The notes: generated by a model not told the origin, from the letters alone. Counted from the stretch's first letter, positions 1-5,931 are shown. The stretch is 10,263 nt of DNA from Anaerolineaceae bacterium (GCA_003158355.1 PMIV01000252.1:1-10263), one strand, 5' to 3'. Numbers and translations: made by a program.

Positions 1-962
1 AGTTTATTCGCCCAACTCACACATAAAGCATAAAAACCTGGTAATAAAATGAGTGCTGATACCATAAATATTCCCGCAAAGAGAAACCATTCGCGGCTGC
101 CGATGGTGTAAGCAGCCATTTTGAGGTTTCCCCATGGTCCAGAAAAGATCGCAGAATCCACCAGCGCGCTTGCCAACATCACCAGTCCGAGAAATGCTTC
201 GCTCAGATTATGCCGTGTATCTGCCTGTAGGTCACTGCCCCATGGACGAAGATTAACCGCAATATTGTCTTTGGGGCAAACCCGCAGACATTCCATGCAC
301 AGGCCACAATTGGCACTGGATTTGAGTGCCAGCGGATACTGACCCCACGGGCAGGCATCGTAACAAAGCTTCTCGCTGTGAGCTGCACATACCTCCGCTT
401 CTTTGACGCGTACCTCCACCGGGCCGGCCTGCGCATACAATCCGGTAAAACCGCCAATTGGGCACAGGTAGCTGCAAAATGCACGCCGCTCAAAGATCAA
501 ACTCAGTACAAGCGACAGTAAGATGATTGCCAATAAGACAATTGCAGTAATTTTGGATGAAGTCAAAGTGACAGCGCTGAATAAGCCGATCAAAAGAAAA
601 CCGAAAGCTTGCAGCCAATTTCCTCGTAGGAAACGAGGCCATCGTTTTCCTGAACCGACCTTTTTTTTACCAGGTTCAAGGATTCCACCCCGTTGCAGCC
701 ACTCGCCGGCCATGGGAATTGGACAGATACTGCACCAGGAACGACCGCCAAAAGGAATAAAGAAGAGTTTAAGGGCAGTCCACCAGGCGATCCAAACAAA
801 GATGATTGCAAAATTATGGCTGCCCACTACGGAACCCATCAACCCCGCTAAAATCGTAAATGTAAATCCGGCCAGAGTGACAGCTCGCAATAGAAACTGC
901 GGCCAACGGTTTTTAAGGGCAGCATTCATTTTCGGGAAGCGGGTGAGGTCAAGGCGTGTCAT
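1..962 (-). CDS. NapH/CcoG-type polytopic 4Fe-4S membrane protein (C-terminus beyond the window)
   Basis: Reading leftward from the ATG at 962-960, the frame stays open for 320 codons to the window edge. The protein starts MTRLDLTRFPKMNAAL. Seen directly: about six hydrophobic segments (residues ~24-47, 50-70, 117-133, 138-157, 254-273, 291-317). Two Cys-Pro motifs lie at membrane ends, WCSICP (C77, C80) and FCSYLCP (C163, C167). A ferredoxin-type CxxCxxCxxxCP follows (C219, C222, C225, C229), preceded by an irregular C191/C200/C204-P group. This is the architecture of the Fer4_5/NapH/NosR-C-terminal/CcoG class, which moves electrons between the quinone pool and extracytoplasmic or cytoplasmic partners. 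Its ATG overlaps the stop of the CuA gene (ATGA), so the two are probably translationally coupled and work together. I infer that it is an electron donor or acceptor for the CuA protein. Which branch (nos-like, nap-like, or another) cannot be settled without the genes to the left. Confidence 0.88.
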   Translation of the reverse strand, partial: MTRLDLTRFPKMNAALKNRWPQFLLRAVTLAGFTFTILAGLMGSVVGSHNFAIIFVWIAWWTALKLFFIPFGGRSWCSICPIPMAGEWLQRGGILEPGKKKVGSGKRWPRFLRGNWLQAFGFLLIGLFSAVTLTSSKITAIVLLAIILLSLVLSLIFERRAFCSYLCPIGGFTGLYAQAGPVEVRVKEAEVCAAHSEKLCYDACPWGQYPLALKSSANCGLCMECLRVCPKDNIAVNLRPWGSDLQADTRHNLSEAFLGLVMLASALVDSAIFSGPWGNLKMAAYTIGSREWFLFAGIFMVSALILLPGFYALCVSWANK

Positions 963-1465
963 CGTACTCCTTGAGAATGACGTGTAGTGGAAAACCACAT
1001 TGACAAGAAAGCCCCCGCTACCGCCAACCCTGCTAATGCTATTCCCCGAATCAACAAATAATTCGACCCCACTGTGAGCTTGCCAATCATAAATGGATGT
1101 AAGTTTCCACAAGTAAAAGAACACCGAAAACGAAAAACACCGCTTTGGTTTGCAATAAAGGTGCCGGTTACGATTTGCCCAGGCTCTGCCTGTAAATTGA
1201 AATTATAGTTATCGAGCGATAGGCCATGCACTACATCCTGCGAGATCAACTCAACAGTGACCTTGTCGCCAGGATTAACATGAATCTCTCCCGGCACAAA
1301 CTGGAAGCGACTGGCTTCGATGCGAATCGTCCGATCTGTGGGCGTGGATGCAGCCTGTGGGAGTGGAACCAATAGGATCAGCAGGACAATAACTACGAAA
1401 ACGGGCCCATAAAACCAGAGTTTTGACCGGGCCACTTTTGCAGGGTGCGATGAATTAGCATCCAT
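959..1465 (-). CDS. Membrane-anchored CuA-type cupredoxin (COX2/N2OR CuA-like domain)
   Basis: 168 residues. A signal-anchor-like helix (~18-36) is followed by an extracytoplasmic beta domain (~45-133) and a second helix near the C-terminus (~137-158). The copper ligands of a binuclear CuA site are all visible: H80 in VVHGL, and CSFTCGNLHPFM supplying C115, C119, H123 and M126 with the C-x3-C-x3-H-x2-M spacing of cytochrome oxidase subunit II and nitrous oxide reductase. The position that is Glu in COX2 and Trp in N2OR, where only the backbone carbonyl binds copper, is Phe117 here. The protein is short and there is no adjacent COX1 gene, so it is not an obvious oxidase subunit II. It sits 4 nt after the PCYCGC lipoprotein gene and overlaps the Fe-S membrane gene. 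I infer a periplasmic electron-transfer module between the lipoprotein and the Fe-S protein. The domain call is strong and the physiological partner is unknown. Confidence 0.9.
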   Translation of the reverse strand: MDANSSHPAKVARSKLWFYGPVFVVIVLLILLVPLPQAASTPTDRTIRIEASRFQFVPGEIHVNPGDKVTVELISQDVVHGLSLDNYNFNLQAEPGQIVTGTFIANQSGVFRFRCSFTCGNLHPFMIGKLTVGSNYLLIRGIALAGLAVAGAFLSMWFSTTRHSQGVR

Positions 1466-1469
1466 ATGT

Positions 1470-1925
1470 TTACTTTACCGGTACCATATTTGAAGGTCCA
1501 TATTGAGAAAATGTTTGATTAATCTGTGCCCGAATTTCTTGCGGAGTTTTTCCATCTTGCGTAAGGTGCATTACATTTTGGGCGATATCGACGCAAAGAG
1601 AACAACCCAGTGCATGTTGATCAAAAACAATGTCCCCAGAACTTTTTACTTCTTGGACAAAACAAGAATAGTTGGAGGTGTGGCCAACTGCACCACAACC
1701 ACAATAACAAGGTACATTTTTCAGAGCATCAGGGTTTACAACTGCAAACCTGTAGGCCTCGCTCACAGTAGCAGGTGCTTTCTGTATTTCAGATGGCATA
1801 TCGGACATCGATGCCATTTTCAGTGAATTGCCGTTATTTGAGTTAACACTACACCCTGATAACAATGAAAGGATTGGAAGTACAACGACCAAAAGTATAA
1901 TCAAACGTTTGTGTGAGTGTTTCAT
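1470..1925 (-). CDS. PCYCGC-motif lipoprotein
   Basis: 151 residues. The N-terminus has a lysine-rich start, a hydrophobic stretch (~8-22) and the lipobox LLSGC, predicting lipidation at C25 and export. The core carries PCYCGCG followed by GHTSNYSCFV, the signature of the PCYCGC family (PF13798-like), which is known mainly from Firmicutes and has no firm biochemical role. More thiols follow in the segment HALGCSLCVD, giving a CxxC. The Met-rich stretch MASMSDMPSE near the mature N-terminus is of the kind often seen in copper-exposed periplasmic proteins. The gene is the first of the leftward operon with the CuA and Fe-S genes. The start is supported by AAAGG about 8 nt upstream. I infer a thiol-based copper chaperone or redox partner for CuA. 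That is suggested by context only. Confidence 0.85.
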   Translation of the reverse strand: MKHSHKRLIILLVVVLPILSLLSGCSVNSNNGNSLKMASMSDMPSEIQKAPATVSEAYRFAVVNPDALKNVPCYCGCGAVGHTSNYSCFVQEVKSSGDIVFDQHALGCSLCVDIAQNVMHLTQDGKTPQEIRAQINQTFSQYGPSNMVPVK

Positions 1926-1956
1926 TAATTGCGCCTTTTATTTATAAAAGTTTATA

Positions 1957-1976
1957 TTCTTATCAAAGTATAAGAA
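1957..1976. promoter_or_regulatory. Inverted repeat TTCTTAT-N6-ATAAGAA upstream of the CuA operon
   Basis: A perfect 7-bp inverted repeat with a 6-nt centre lies 32 nt upstream of the lipoprotein start. On the minus strand it contains a possible -35 element (TTGATA), with TAAATA 16 nt further on as a weak -10. A dyad overlapping the promoter is a typical operator arrangement, but no regulator gene is present in the window. The flanks are A+T rich, so chance occurrence is possible. Confidence 0.35.
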
Positions 1977-1997
1977 GTTATGCAAGACACGAGGAGG

Positions 1998-2035
1998 GCG
2001 ATATCGCGTGCCGGAATATAGGCTTAATTGCCTAT
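1998..2035. repeat. Two short dyads between the CuA operon and the DUF1573-like gene
   Basis: The palindrome GCGATATCGC (1998-2007) and the hairpin ATAGGC-TTAATT-GCCTAT (2018-2035) lie side by side in the 174-bp spacer. The second abuts the U-tract side of the terminator at 2041-2073 and may add to termination. The first stands alone in an A+T-rich setting and could be a protein-binding site. Confidence 0.3.
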
Positions 2036-2073
2036 TAAAAATCAAAAGCATGAAGTTAACTCATGCCTTTGAT
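2036..2073 (-). terminator. Intrinsic terminator of the DUF1573-like gene
   Basis: On the minus strand, 27 nt after the stop at 2100, ATCAAAGGCATGA pairs with TCATGCTTTTGAT. This is a 13-bp stem with one G-U wobble and a 7-nt loop, followed by a T-tract (TTTT) at 2040-2037. The position, stem and T-run fit a rho-independent terminator, which separates this gene from the CuA operon further left. Confidence 0.75.
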
Positions 2074-2099
2074 TAGAGGAAAATCAAACAGTTGGATGG

Positions 2100-2576
2100 T
2101 TACTCAATCCAATTAGACAATAATTTAAATTCAAAATCCTTATTTTTTGGATCATTATTGGGAATATGAACCCGTAGGTCATGCTTTCCTCCCATACTTG
2201 CATGCATCATTAAGGGGAAGGAAACCGTCGTTGTTTCACCGGGCTGGAGTGTCATAGATCCAATGGTTGGGGTTGGAGGGCAACATCCTTCAACTACTTC
2301 AATATATGGAATTTTAGTAAACACAAGGGGTTGATCTCCAACATTCTTTAGAGTGAAGGAGACTTGAACCGTCGAACCCAGTTTTTCATTACCTAGATCT
2401 ACTGTTTGTTGATTGGTCTGCAGGCTGGGGCCTCCAGTCGTTTCAGGAGTATAAGGGACTGCTTTTTTCTGGAATGCAACGAATAACACAATGCCTAATA
2501 CGATAATTCCACCAATCGCTAAGAATAATGGCCATTTACTTTTCGTTGTTTTTCGAGCTTTCTTTTTTGAGCTCAT
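2100..2576 (-). CDS. DUF1573-like membrane-anchored protein with a CC motif
   Basis: 158 residues. A very basic N-terminus (MSSKKKARKTTKSK) and one hydrophobic helix (~16-35) predict a signal anchor with the rest outside the membrane. The extracytoplasmic part (~52-155) has the pattern of a DUF1573/immunoglobulin-like beta domain: 'VDLGNEKLGSTVQVSFTLKN' (60-79), then LQPGETTTVSFPL, then HIPNNDPKNKDF. The usual T-C-G-C-T of DUF1573 is replaced by EGCCPPTP (C98, C99), a vicinal cysteine pair. A Met/His stretch (LMMHASMGGKH) follows and could bind copper. GGAG lies 9 nt before the ATG. The gene is alone between two terminators. It resembles the plus-strand DUF1573 protein at 4169-4777 in plan but not in its cysteine motif. 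Function is unknown. Anchoring plus metal-friendly residues suggests a role with the neighbouring copper proteins. Confidence 0.75.
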   Translation of the reverse strand: MSSKKKARKTTKSKWPLFLAIGGIIVLGIVLFVAFQKKAVPYTPETTGGPSLQTNQQTVDLGNEKLGSTVQVSFTLKNVGDQPLVFTKIPYIEVVEGCCPPTPTIGSMTLQPGETTTVSFPLMMHASMGGKHDLRVHIPNNDPKNKDFEFKLLSNWIE

Positions 2577-2602
2577 TATTTCTCTCCAAAGTTCCTATTT
2601 AT

Positions 2603-2632
2603 TCGCTTTTTCTTGATCTATTCTAAAAGCGA
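2603..2632. promoter_or_regulatory. 8-bp inverted repeat upstream of the DUF1573-like gene
   Basis: TCGCTTTT and AAAAGCGA, separated by 14 nt, lie 26-56 nt upstream of the start at 2576. This is the place expected for an operator or leader hairpin on the minus strand. No clear -35/-10 pair was assigned. Confidence 0.3.
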
Positions 2633-2767
2633 GGATCGTTTAAAACAATGAGCCATTTCACCTGTTTCAAGATGGGGATTAATGCGGGTGTTATCCCGTT
2701 TTTGAGAGACAGCCTTCATTAGTACTTTTTATAAATAAGTGAAAGACAATTTTTTTTACTCGGCAGT

Positions 2768-2812
2768 AAGAAAATAAAGAACAGAGCAGGCCATGAATAT
2801 ACGGCCTGCCCT
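2768..2812 (-). terminator. Intrinsic terminator of the SHOCT gene
   Basis: On the minus strand, AGGGCAGGCC pairs with GGCCTGCTCT. The 10-bp G+C-rich stem has one G-U wobble and a 10-nt loop (arms at 2803-2812 and 2783-2792). A T-rich run (GTTCTTTATTTTC) follows, about 18 nt after the SHOCT stop. This is a good rho-independent terminator. The core GCAGGCC/GGCCTGC is perfect on either strand. Confidence 0.75.
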
Positions 2813-2829
2813 TTGTAAATATAGATTGC

Positions 2830-3039
2830 CTACTGAATGTCTTTCAACATCGACAAATATTGTTCCCGGTTTATTTCACCACTGGCATAGCGTTTTCCCA
2901 AAATCTCACGGGCAGATTGCGGATCAGGCGTTCTTTTCTCCTTTTTCGTTTGGAAAAGTACCAGCGCCAAAATTACTACCAACACAAGCAGAACAATCCA
3001 AAACAAAAACATTCCGCCGAACATTCCAAAACCCATCAT
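2830..3039 (-). CDS. Small SHOCT-domain membrane protein
   Basis: 69 residues from the ATG at 3039, chosen because GGAAGG lies 7 nt upstream. A longer in-frame start at 3105 has no such site and adds an unlikely extension. Residues 1-8 are Met/Gly/Phe-rich (MMGFGMFGG), residues ~9-30 form one transmembrane helix, and residues ~42-69 (AREILGKRYASGEINREQY...) match the SHOCT (short C-terminal) domain. SHOCT proteins of this size are commonly found beside heavy-metal and copper genes. Their role is thought to be oligomerisation or membrane anchoring and is not well defined. The gene is divergent from the lipoprotein-DUF2933-DUF1573 operon and has its own terminator. Confidence 0.85.
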   Translation of the reverse strand: MMGFGMFGGMFLFWIVLLVLVVILALVLFQTKKEKRTPDPQSAREILGKRYASGEINREQYLSMLKDIQ

Positions 3040-3349
3040 AGTTCGCCTTCCATATCGGTCTAAATCTGAAAGAATTTTGAAGAAACATATCTGAAATATA
3101 CACAATTCGTTGAAGGGAATACAGTGTGATCCAGCCTAAAGCTGCATAGGCGTTATTGCTCAGTAGAGATCAGGCAACCTGGCGCATGGCAAACCCCTGC
3201 AAAATTTGTATCATTCAGAATAGCCATAGATCTTGGTCCTGGACAAATAATGCTAAAAACCTTAAGGTGATGGTTATATGTTCTTCCTTCTTTCTCGTGA
3301 AAAGCGAAAAGTCAATCATTTCATTGCGGCAAAACAAAATGGAGATATC
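3040..3349. other. Divergent intergenic region between the SHOCT gene and the lipoprotein operon
   Basis: 310 bp that must hold the promoters of both directions. I find no gene in it: the frames present have no ribosome binding site and no recognisable domain. A perfect 10-bp palindrome, ACCTTAAGGT (3259-3268), lies about 80 nt upstream of the lipoprotein start and is an operator candidate. No unambiguous -35/-10 pair could be assigned. Confidence 0.5.
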
Positions 3350-3904
3350 ATGAAATATTCCAAAATCATAGCGATCGCTCTTCTGGCAGCGATGTTCCTG
3401 GCAGCCTGTTCTTCAGCAAAAACACCTGTGAAATACTCGATGGCACAATCAATCTCAACGGGTTGCTCAACTCCCAATATAGGTGAGACGGGTGTTTGCC
3501 AAATAAAGATAACACCAGGTTCAACAACAGCGCCAACTCCAGGGATCGATCAACAGGCTGGCCTGACCAAATCAGATGCGCAAGGTGCCGTAACCGTAGA
3601 AGTTACTCCGTTGAACCTGGACCAACCCGCTGATACCCTGTTGTTTGACATCTCAATGAATACACATTCAGTAGACCTAAGTATGGATCTAGCTCAACTT
3701 TCTACACTCACAACGGATACCGGAAAAACAATTCAGGCATCCTTATGGGATGCACCCAAAGGCGGCCATCACCTTGAAGGGAAACTTTCATTTCCTGCTG
3801 CCCAGAAAGGGAAAAAACTTTTAGCTGGAGCCAGGAGCATCACGCTCACGATCAACAACGTCGATGTACAAAGTCGGGTTTTTACCTGGCAAATAAGCAA
3901 ATAA
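3350..3904 (+). CDS. Unrecognised lipoprotein, first gene of a DUF2933-DUF1573 operon
   Basis: 184 residues from the ATG at 3350, preceded by TGGAGAT. An upstream in-frame ATG at 3278 would bury the signal peptide and is rejected. MKYSKIIAIALLAAMFLAAC is a classical lipoprotein signal with lipidation expected at C20. Two further cysteines (C39, C50) could form a disulfide. The remainder (~80-184) looks like a single beta-rich domain with alternating hydrophobics, an acidic/Met segment (DISMNTHSVDLSMDLAQL) and WDAPKGGHH (residues 133-141), ending in VFTWQISK. I do not recognise a named family. The His pair and Met residues, and an operon with a His/Met-rich DUF2933 peptide, hint at metal contact, but a purely structural role is just as possible. 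The stop is 13 nt before the next ATG. Confidence 0.8.
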   Translation: MKYSKIIAIALLAAMFLAACSSAKTPVKYSMAQSISTGCSTPNIGETGVCQIKITPGSTTAPTPGIDQQAGLTKSDAQGAVTVEVTPLNLDQPADTLLFDISMNTHSVDLSMDLAQLSTLTTDTGKTIQASLWDAPKGGHHLEGKLSFPAAQKGKKLLAGARSITLTINNVDVQSRVFTWQISK

Positions 3905-3917
3905 ATTGGAGGGAAGA

Positions 3918-4163
3918 ATGTCGAAAAAACATGTTTTGATCATGATTGCTTGCTGCCTGATCTCTATAGCCGCAGCCACTGCAATCTTTCTATTTAAAAT
4001 ACCTGTAAATAAAGTACTCCTATTTGGATTGATTTTGCTTTGCCCTCTGTCTCACATCCTCATGATGGGTATGATGGGTCACGGAGATCACGACAGACAT
4101 GAACATCACCAATCACACGAAACAACATCAAAATCCTCTCCGAAAGAGTTGGGAGAAGAGTAA
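3918..4163 (+). CDS. DUF2933-type small Met/His-rich membrane protein
   Basis: 81 residues. The ATG at 3918 is chosen because GGAGGG lies 4 nt before it. A TTG at 3906 would read through that site. Two hydrophobic segments are visible (~6-26 and ~33-49). The second ends in LLCPLSHILMM, the hallmark of DUF2933 proteins, and runs into a metal-friendly tail, GMMGHGDHDRHEHHQSH (residues 51-67), with many His and several Met. DUF2933 peptides are usually encoded next to copper/heavy-metal efflux or tolerance genes, but no biochemical role is established. The gene sits between the lipoprotein and DUF1573 genes with short spacers, so all three are probably one transcript. The metal-binding role is inferred from composition and family context. 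Confidence 0.82.
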   Translation: MSKKHVLIMIACCLISIAAATAIFLFKIPVNKVLLFGLILLCPLSHILMMGMMGHGDHDRHEHHQSHETTSKSSPKELGEE

Positions 4164-4168
4164 CAAAA

Positions 4169-4777
4169 ATGACCAATAAAGTCCCACCCTCCGTCAATGG
4201 AAAACGAATCAAACACTTTCTTGGCTTCCTACGGAGCACAGGAAATAGGGGTTGGAACTATGTCATTCTGGGTGCAATTGGGGGATTGCTCCTTGCGTTT
4301 TGCATTTATACAGTTTCTTTGATCAATTCAACTATTTCTACAATCCGTTATTCACCCGAAGACGTGGTATATGGCCAAAAAATCCATGCGATCCATAGTA
4401 TGGATTCCAGTGCCGGTTCTAAATACCCCAATATTTCCCCTACCAGTTCAACCAAGATACCGGAATTCCGAATTTCCGAACAATTTTATGATTTTGGAGA
4501 AGTAAATTCAGATCAAGTTTTAACGCGAACCTTTGTCATCGCCAATATGGGTAGTTCTGCTTTGATTATTCTCCGAGCCTATACCACATGTGGTTGTACT
4601 ACGGCTGATTTTACAGCCACTGAAGTTCCACCTGGTAAAGTTATCTTAATGACTCTCCAATTCAATACTGGATTTCATAATATGAGTGGTACAACAGTCC
4701 GACGTGGGGTGATGATTGAAACCAATGATCCAAACCATCCAATCCAGGAAATCTGGATACAAGCCTCAGTGAAATAA
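4169..4777 (+). CDS. DUF1573 domain protein, membrane anchored
   Basis: 202 residues. One transmembrane helix (~30-53) anchors the protein. A Ser/Pro/Thr-rich linker (~77-97) leads to a DUF1573 domain (~100-200). Its standard marks are present: FYDFGEVNSDQVLTRTF, the thiol motif TTCGCTTADF (C141, C143), VPPGKV, and ETNDPNHPI. In Bacteroidetes and other phyla DUF1573 proteins are exported and of unknown function. The immunoglobulin-like fold resembles domains that present peptides or metals. The CxC could bind copper or form a disulfide. GGGAGAAGAG about 10 nt before the ATG, at the end of the DUF2933 gene, serves as ribosome binding site, and only 5 nt separate the two genes. It is the second DUF1573-like protein in the window and the more canonical one. 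Confidence 0.87.
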   Translation: MTNKVPPSVNGKRIKHFLGFLRSTGNRGWNYVILGAIGGLLLAFCIYTVSLINSTISTIRYSPEDVVYGQKIHAIHSMDSSAGSKYPNISPTSSTKIPEFRISEQFYDFGEVNSDQVLTRTFVIANMGSSALIILRAYTTCGCTTADFTATEVPPGKVILMTLQFNTGFHNMSGTTVRRGVMIETNDPNHPIQEIWIQASVK

Positions 4778-4837
4778 TTCTTTTCACAATGTTATTCATG
4801 CAAATTTATAGGCTCTTTCTTCAAGTATTAGCCATAT

Positions 4838-4861
4838 AGTTAATTAATCACAGAATTAACT
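4838..4861 (+). terminator. Weak A+T-rich hairpin, possible terminator of the lipoprotein operon
   Basis: AGTTAATT pairs with AATTAACT (8 bp, 8-nt loop) about 60 nt after the DUF1573 stop and is followed by a T-rich stretch (TTGTATTATGTTT). The stem has little G+C, so termination would be inefficient. The position fits the end of the operon. Confidence 0.35.
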
Positions 4862-4931
4862 TTGTATTATGTTTCTTCAATGCCATTATTTGCATACCCT
4901 TTTTGGATGATGGTAATTGAGTTTATTAAAT

Positions 4932-4963
4932 CTATGCTTATTTGATTCGCAAAATAAGCATAG
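4932..4963. repeat. Perfect 12-bp inverted repeat (hairpin)
   Basis: CTATGCTTATTT and AAATAAGCATAG are exact reverse complements with an 8-nt loop (GATTCGCA). Neither side is followed by a T-run, so it is not a standard terminator. It lies about 110 bp upstream of the TATAAT box and could be a binding site for a dimeric regulator, a small-RNA stem, or a remnant terminal repeat. Confidence 0.6.
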
Positions 4964-5056
4964 TCCTAAATAATACTGTATAACATTCGTTAGGTAAAAA
5001 TGCAGGTTCAATTAAAAAATTCTCTTCTGCATTTACATGGCGGCGTCAGAAATTTA

Positions 5057-5082
5057 TTCCGGTCTGAAGTTCCGGTTATAAT
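5057..5082 (+). promoter_or_regulatory. Promoter of the ABC-GTPase-FeS operon with tandem TTCCGGT boxes
   Basis: A consensus -10 (TATAAT, 5077-5082) lies 57 nt upstream of the ATPase ATG. The -35 region is poor (TTATTC at 5054-5059, 17-nt spacing). Two identical TTCCGGT boxes at 5057-5063 and 5070-5076, 13 bp apart, fill the -35 to -10 spacer. Weak -35 plus boxes here suggests regulator-dependent control, either a repressor or an activator that distorts the spacer. This is inferred from sequence only. Confidence 0.45.
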
Positions 5083-5139
5083 TACAATAATAAGTGGAAG
5101 ATTTTTTCTTACTTAAACATTACTCAAAGTTGCAATTAT

Positions 5140-5931
5140 ATGGATATCATTCAAAATATATCAATCCTCGGCGGCCAGGATAAAAATAGACGGCTGGAAC
5201 TTGTAGATAGAATTGATTTGAAAATGGGAGATATGGTAAGTGTTGTTGGTCCAACCGGATCAGGTAAAACCACATTGATCAACGATATTGAGCTATTCGC
5301 GGATCGCAACACACCGTCAGGAAGGCGGATCCTTATTAATGGAGAAGTCCCCTCACCAGATTACACTGAGAATCCGGCAAGTAACCCGATCGCTCTGATC
5401 ACGCAGCACACGACTTTTCTCTCTGACCTTCCTGTGATCGAGTTTCTGACCATTCACGCTCGCGTACGCAATAATTTCAGACCAGAGGCGGGTGATCTGG
5501 TGCGACAAACTCTGGATTTTGCCAATCAATTGACCGGTGAACCTATCAACGAAACCAGCAGAATGATGGAACTTTCTGGCGGGCAAACACGAGCTCTCTT
5601 AATCGCGGACGCAGCTGTGATCTGCAACACGCCAATTATTCTTTTAGATGAAGTGGAGAATGCTGGTATTTACAGGGTACGCACACTCGAACTGTTGCGC
5701 GAATACCGCAAGATATTCCTTTTCGTTACTCACGATCCGCGAATCACGCTGCTTTCAGATTATCGCATCGTCATGCAAAACGGCAGCATTGTGAAGGTGA
5801 TTCATACCACAGAAGAGGAACGGAGTTTAGCGTTGAAAGTGAGCCAAATTGACGACGTACTCACAGCCATGCGTGAAAAAATTCGTCTGGGTGAAGTTCT
5901 TGTCGACGCTGATCTGGAAGGCTTGCTATGA
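5140..5931 (+). CDS. Soluble ABC-type ATPase, first gene of a putative metallocofactor module
   Basis: 263 residues with every ABC nucleotide-binding motif: Walker A GPTGSGKT (37-44), Q-loop Q89, signature LSGGQ (145-149), Walker B IILLDE (166-171, catalytic E171) and H-loop His198 in VTHDP. A beta strand that fits the ABC fold precedes Walker A, which supports the start at 5140 despite the absence of a clear ribosome binding site. No transmembrane protein or substrate-binding protein is encoded nearby. The next two genes encode a GTPase and an Fe-S protein. I therefore doubt a transport role and compare it with non-transport ABC ATPases such as SufC or methyl-CoM reductase component A2, which act in cofactor assembly or activation. 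Residues ~220-263 form a helical C-terminal extension. The ABC call is certain and the role is open. Confidence 0.9.
   Translation: MDIIQNISILGGQDKNRRLELVDRIDLKMGDMVSVVGPTGSGKTTLINDIELFADRNTPSGRRILINGEVPSPDYTENPASNPIALITQHTTFLSDLPVIEFLTIHARVRNNFRPEAGDLVRQTLDFANQLTGEPINETSRMMELSGGQTRALLIADAAVICNTPIILLDEVENAGIYRVRTLELLREYRKIFLFVTHDPRITLLSDYRIVMQNGSIVKVIHTTEEERSLALKVSQIDDVLTAMREKIRLGEVLVDADLEGLL

Larger units (their letters stand above)
4778..5139. other. 362-bp intergenic region rich in dyads
   Basis: No coding frame with a ribosome binding site is seen. It contains, in order, an A+T hairpin (4838-4861), a perfect 12-bp hairpin (4932-4963), an 8-bp dyad AAATGCAG/CTGCATTT (4998-5005 and 5027-5034), tandem TTCCGGT boxes (5057-5076) and a TATAAT promoter element (5077-5082). 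It separates the copper-like operon from the ABC-GTPase-FeS operon. The density of dyads suggests a regulated promoter or a structured leader. Confidence 0.5.

Noticed and set aside
203..811. Open frames on both strands across the Fe-S membrane protein gene
   Set aside because: They lack ribosome binding sites and domain features, and overlap a gene with clear Cys motifs and membrane helices in another frame.
959..1465. Cytochrome c oxidase subunit II or nitrous oxide reductase
   Set aside because: Only the CuA domain is present. The N2OR beta-propeller (CuZ) part is absent, and no COX1 gene is adjacent.
3040..3105. Longer start for the SHOCT protein (ATG at 3105)
   Set aside because: No ribosome binding site. 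The ATG at 3039 has GGAAGG at proper spacing and gives a normal small SHOCT protein.
3278..3349. Longer start for the lipoprotein (ATG at 3278)
   Set aside because: It would place 24 charged residues before a textbook lipoprotein signal peptide. The ATG at 3350 has GGAG upstream.
3906..3917. TTG start for the DUF2933 protein
   Set aside because: It reads through the GGAGGG that serves the ATG at 3918.
5140..5931. ABC transporter importer/exporter ATPase
   Set aside because: No membrane subunit or binding protein is encoded next to it. Its operon partners are a GTPase and an Fe-S protein.
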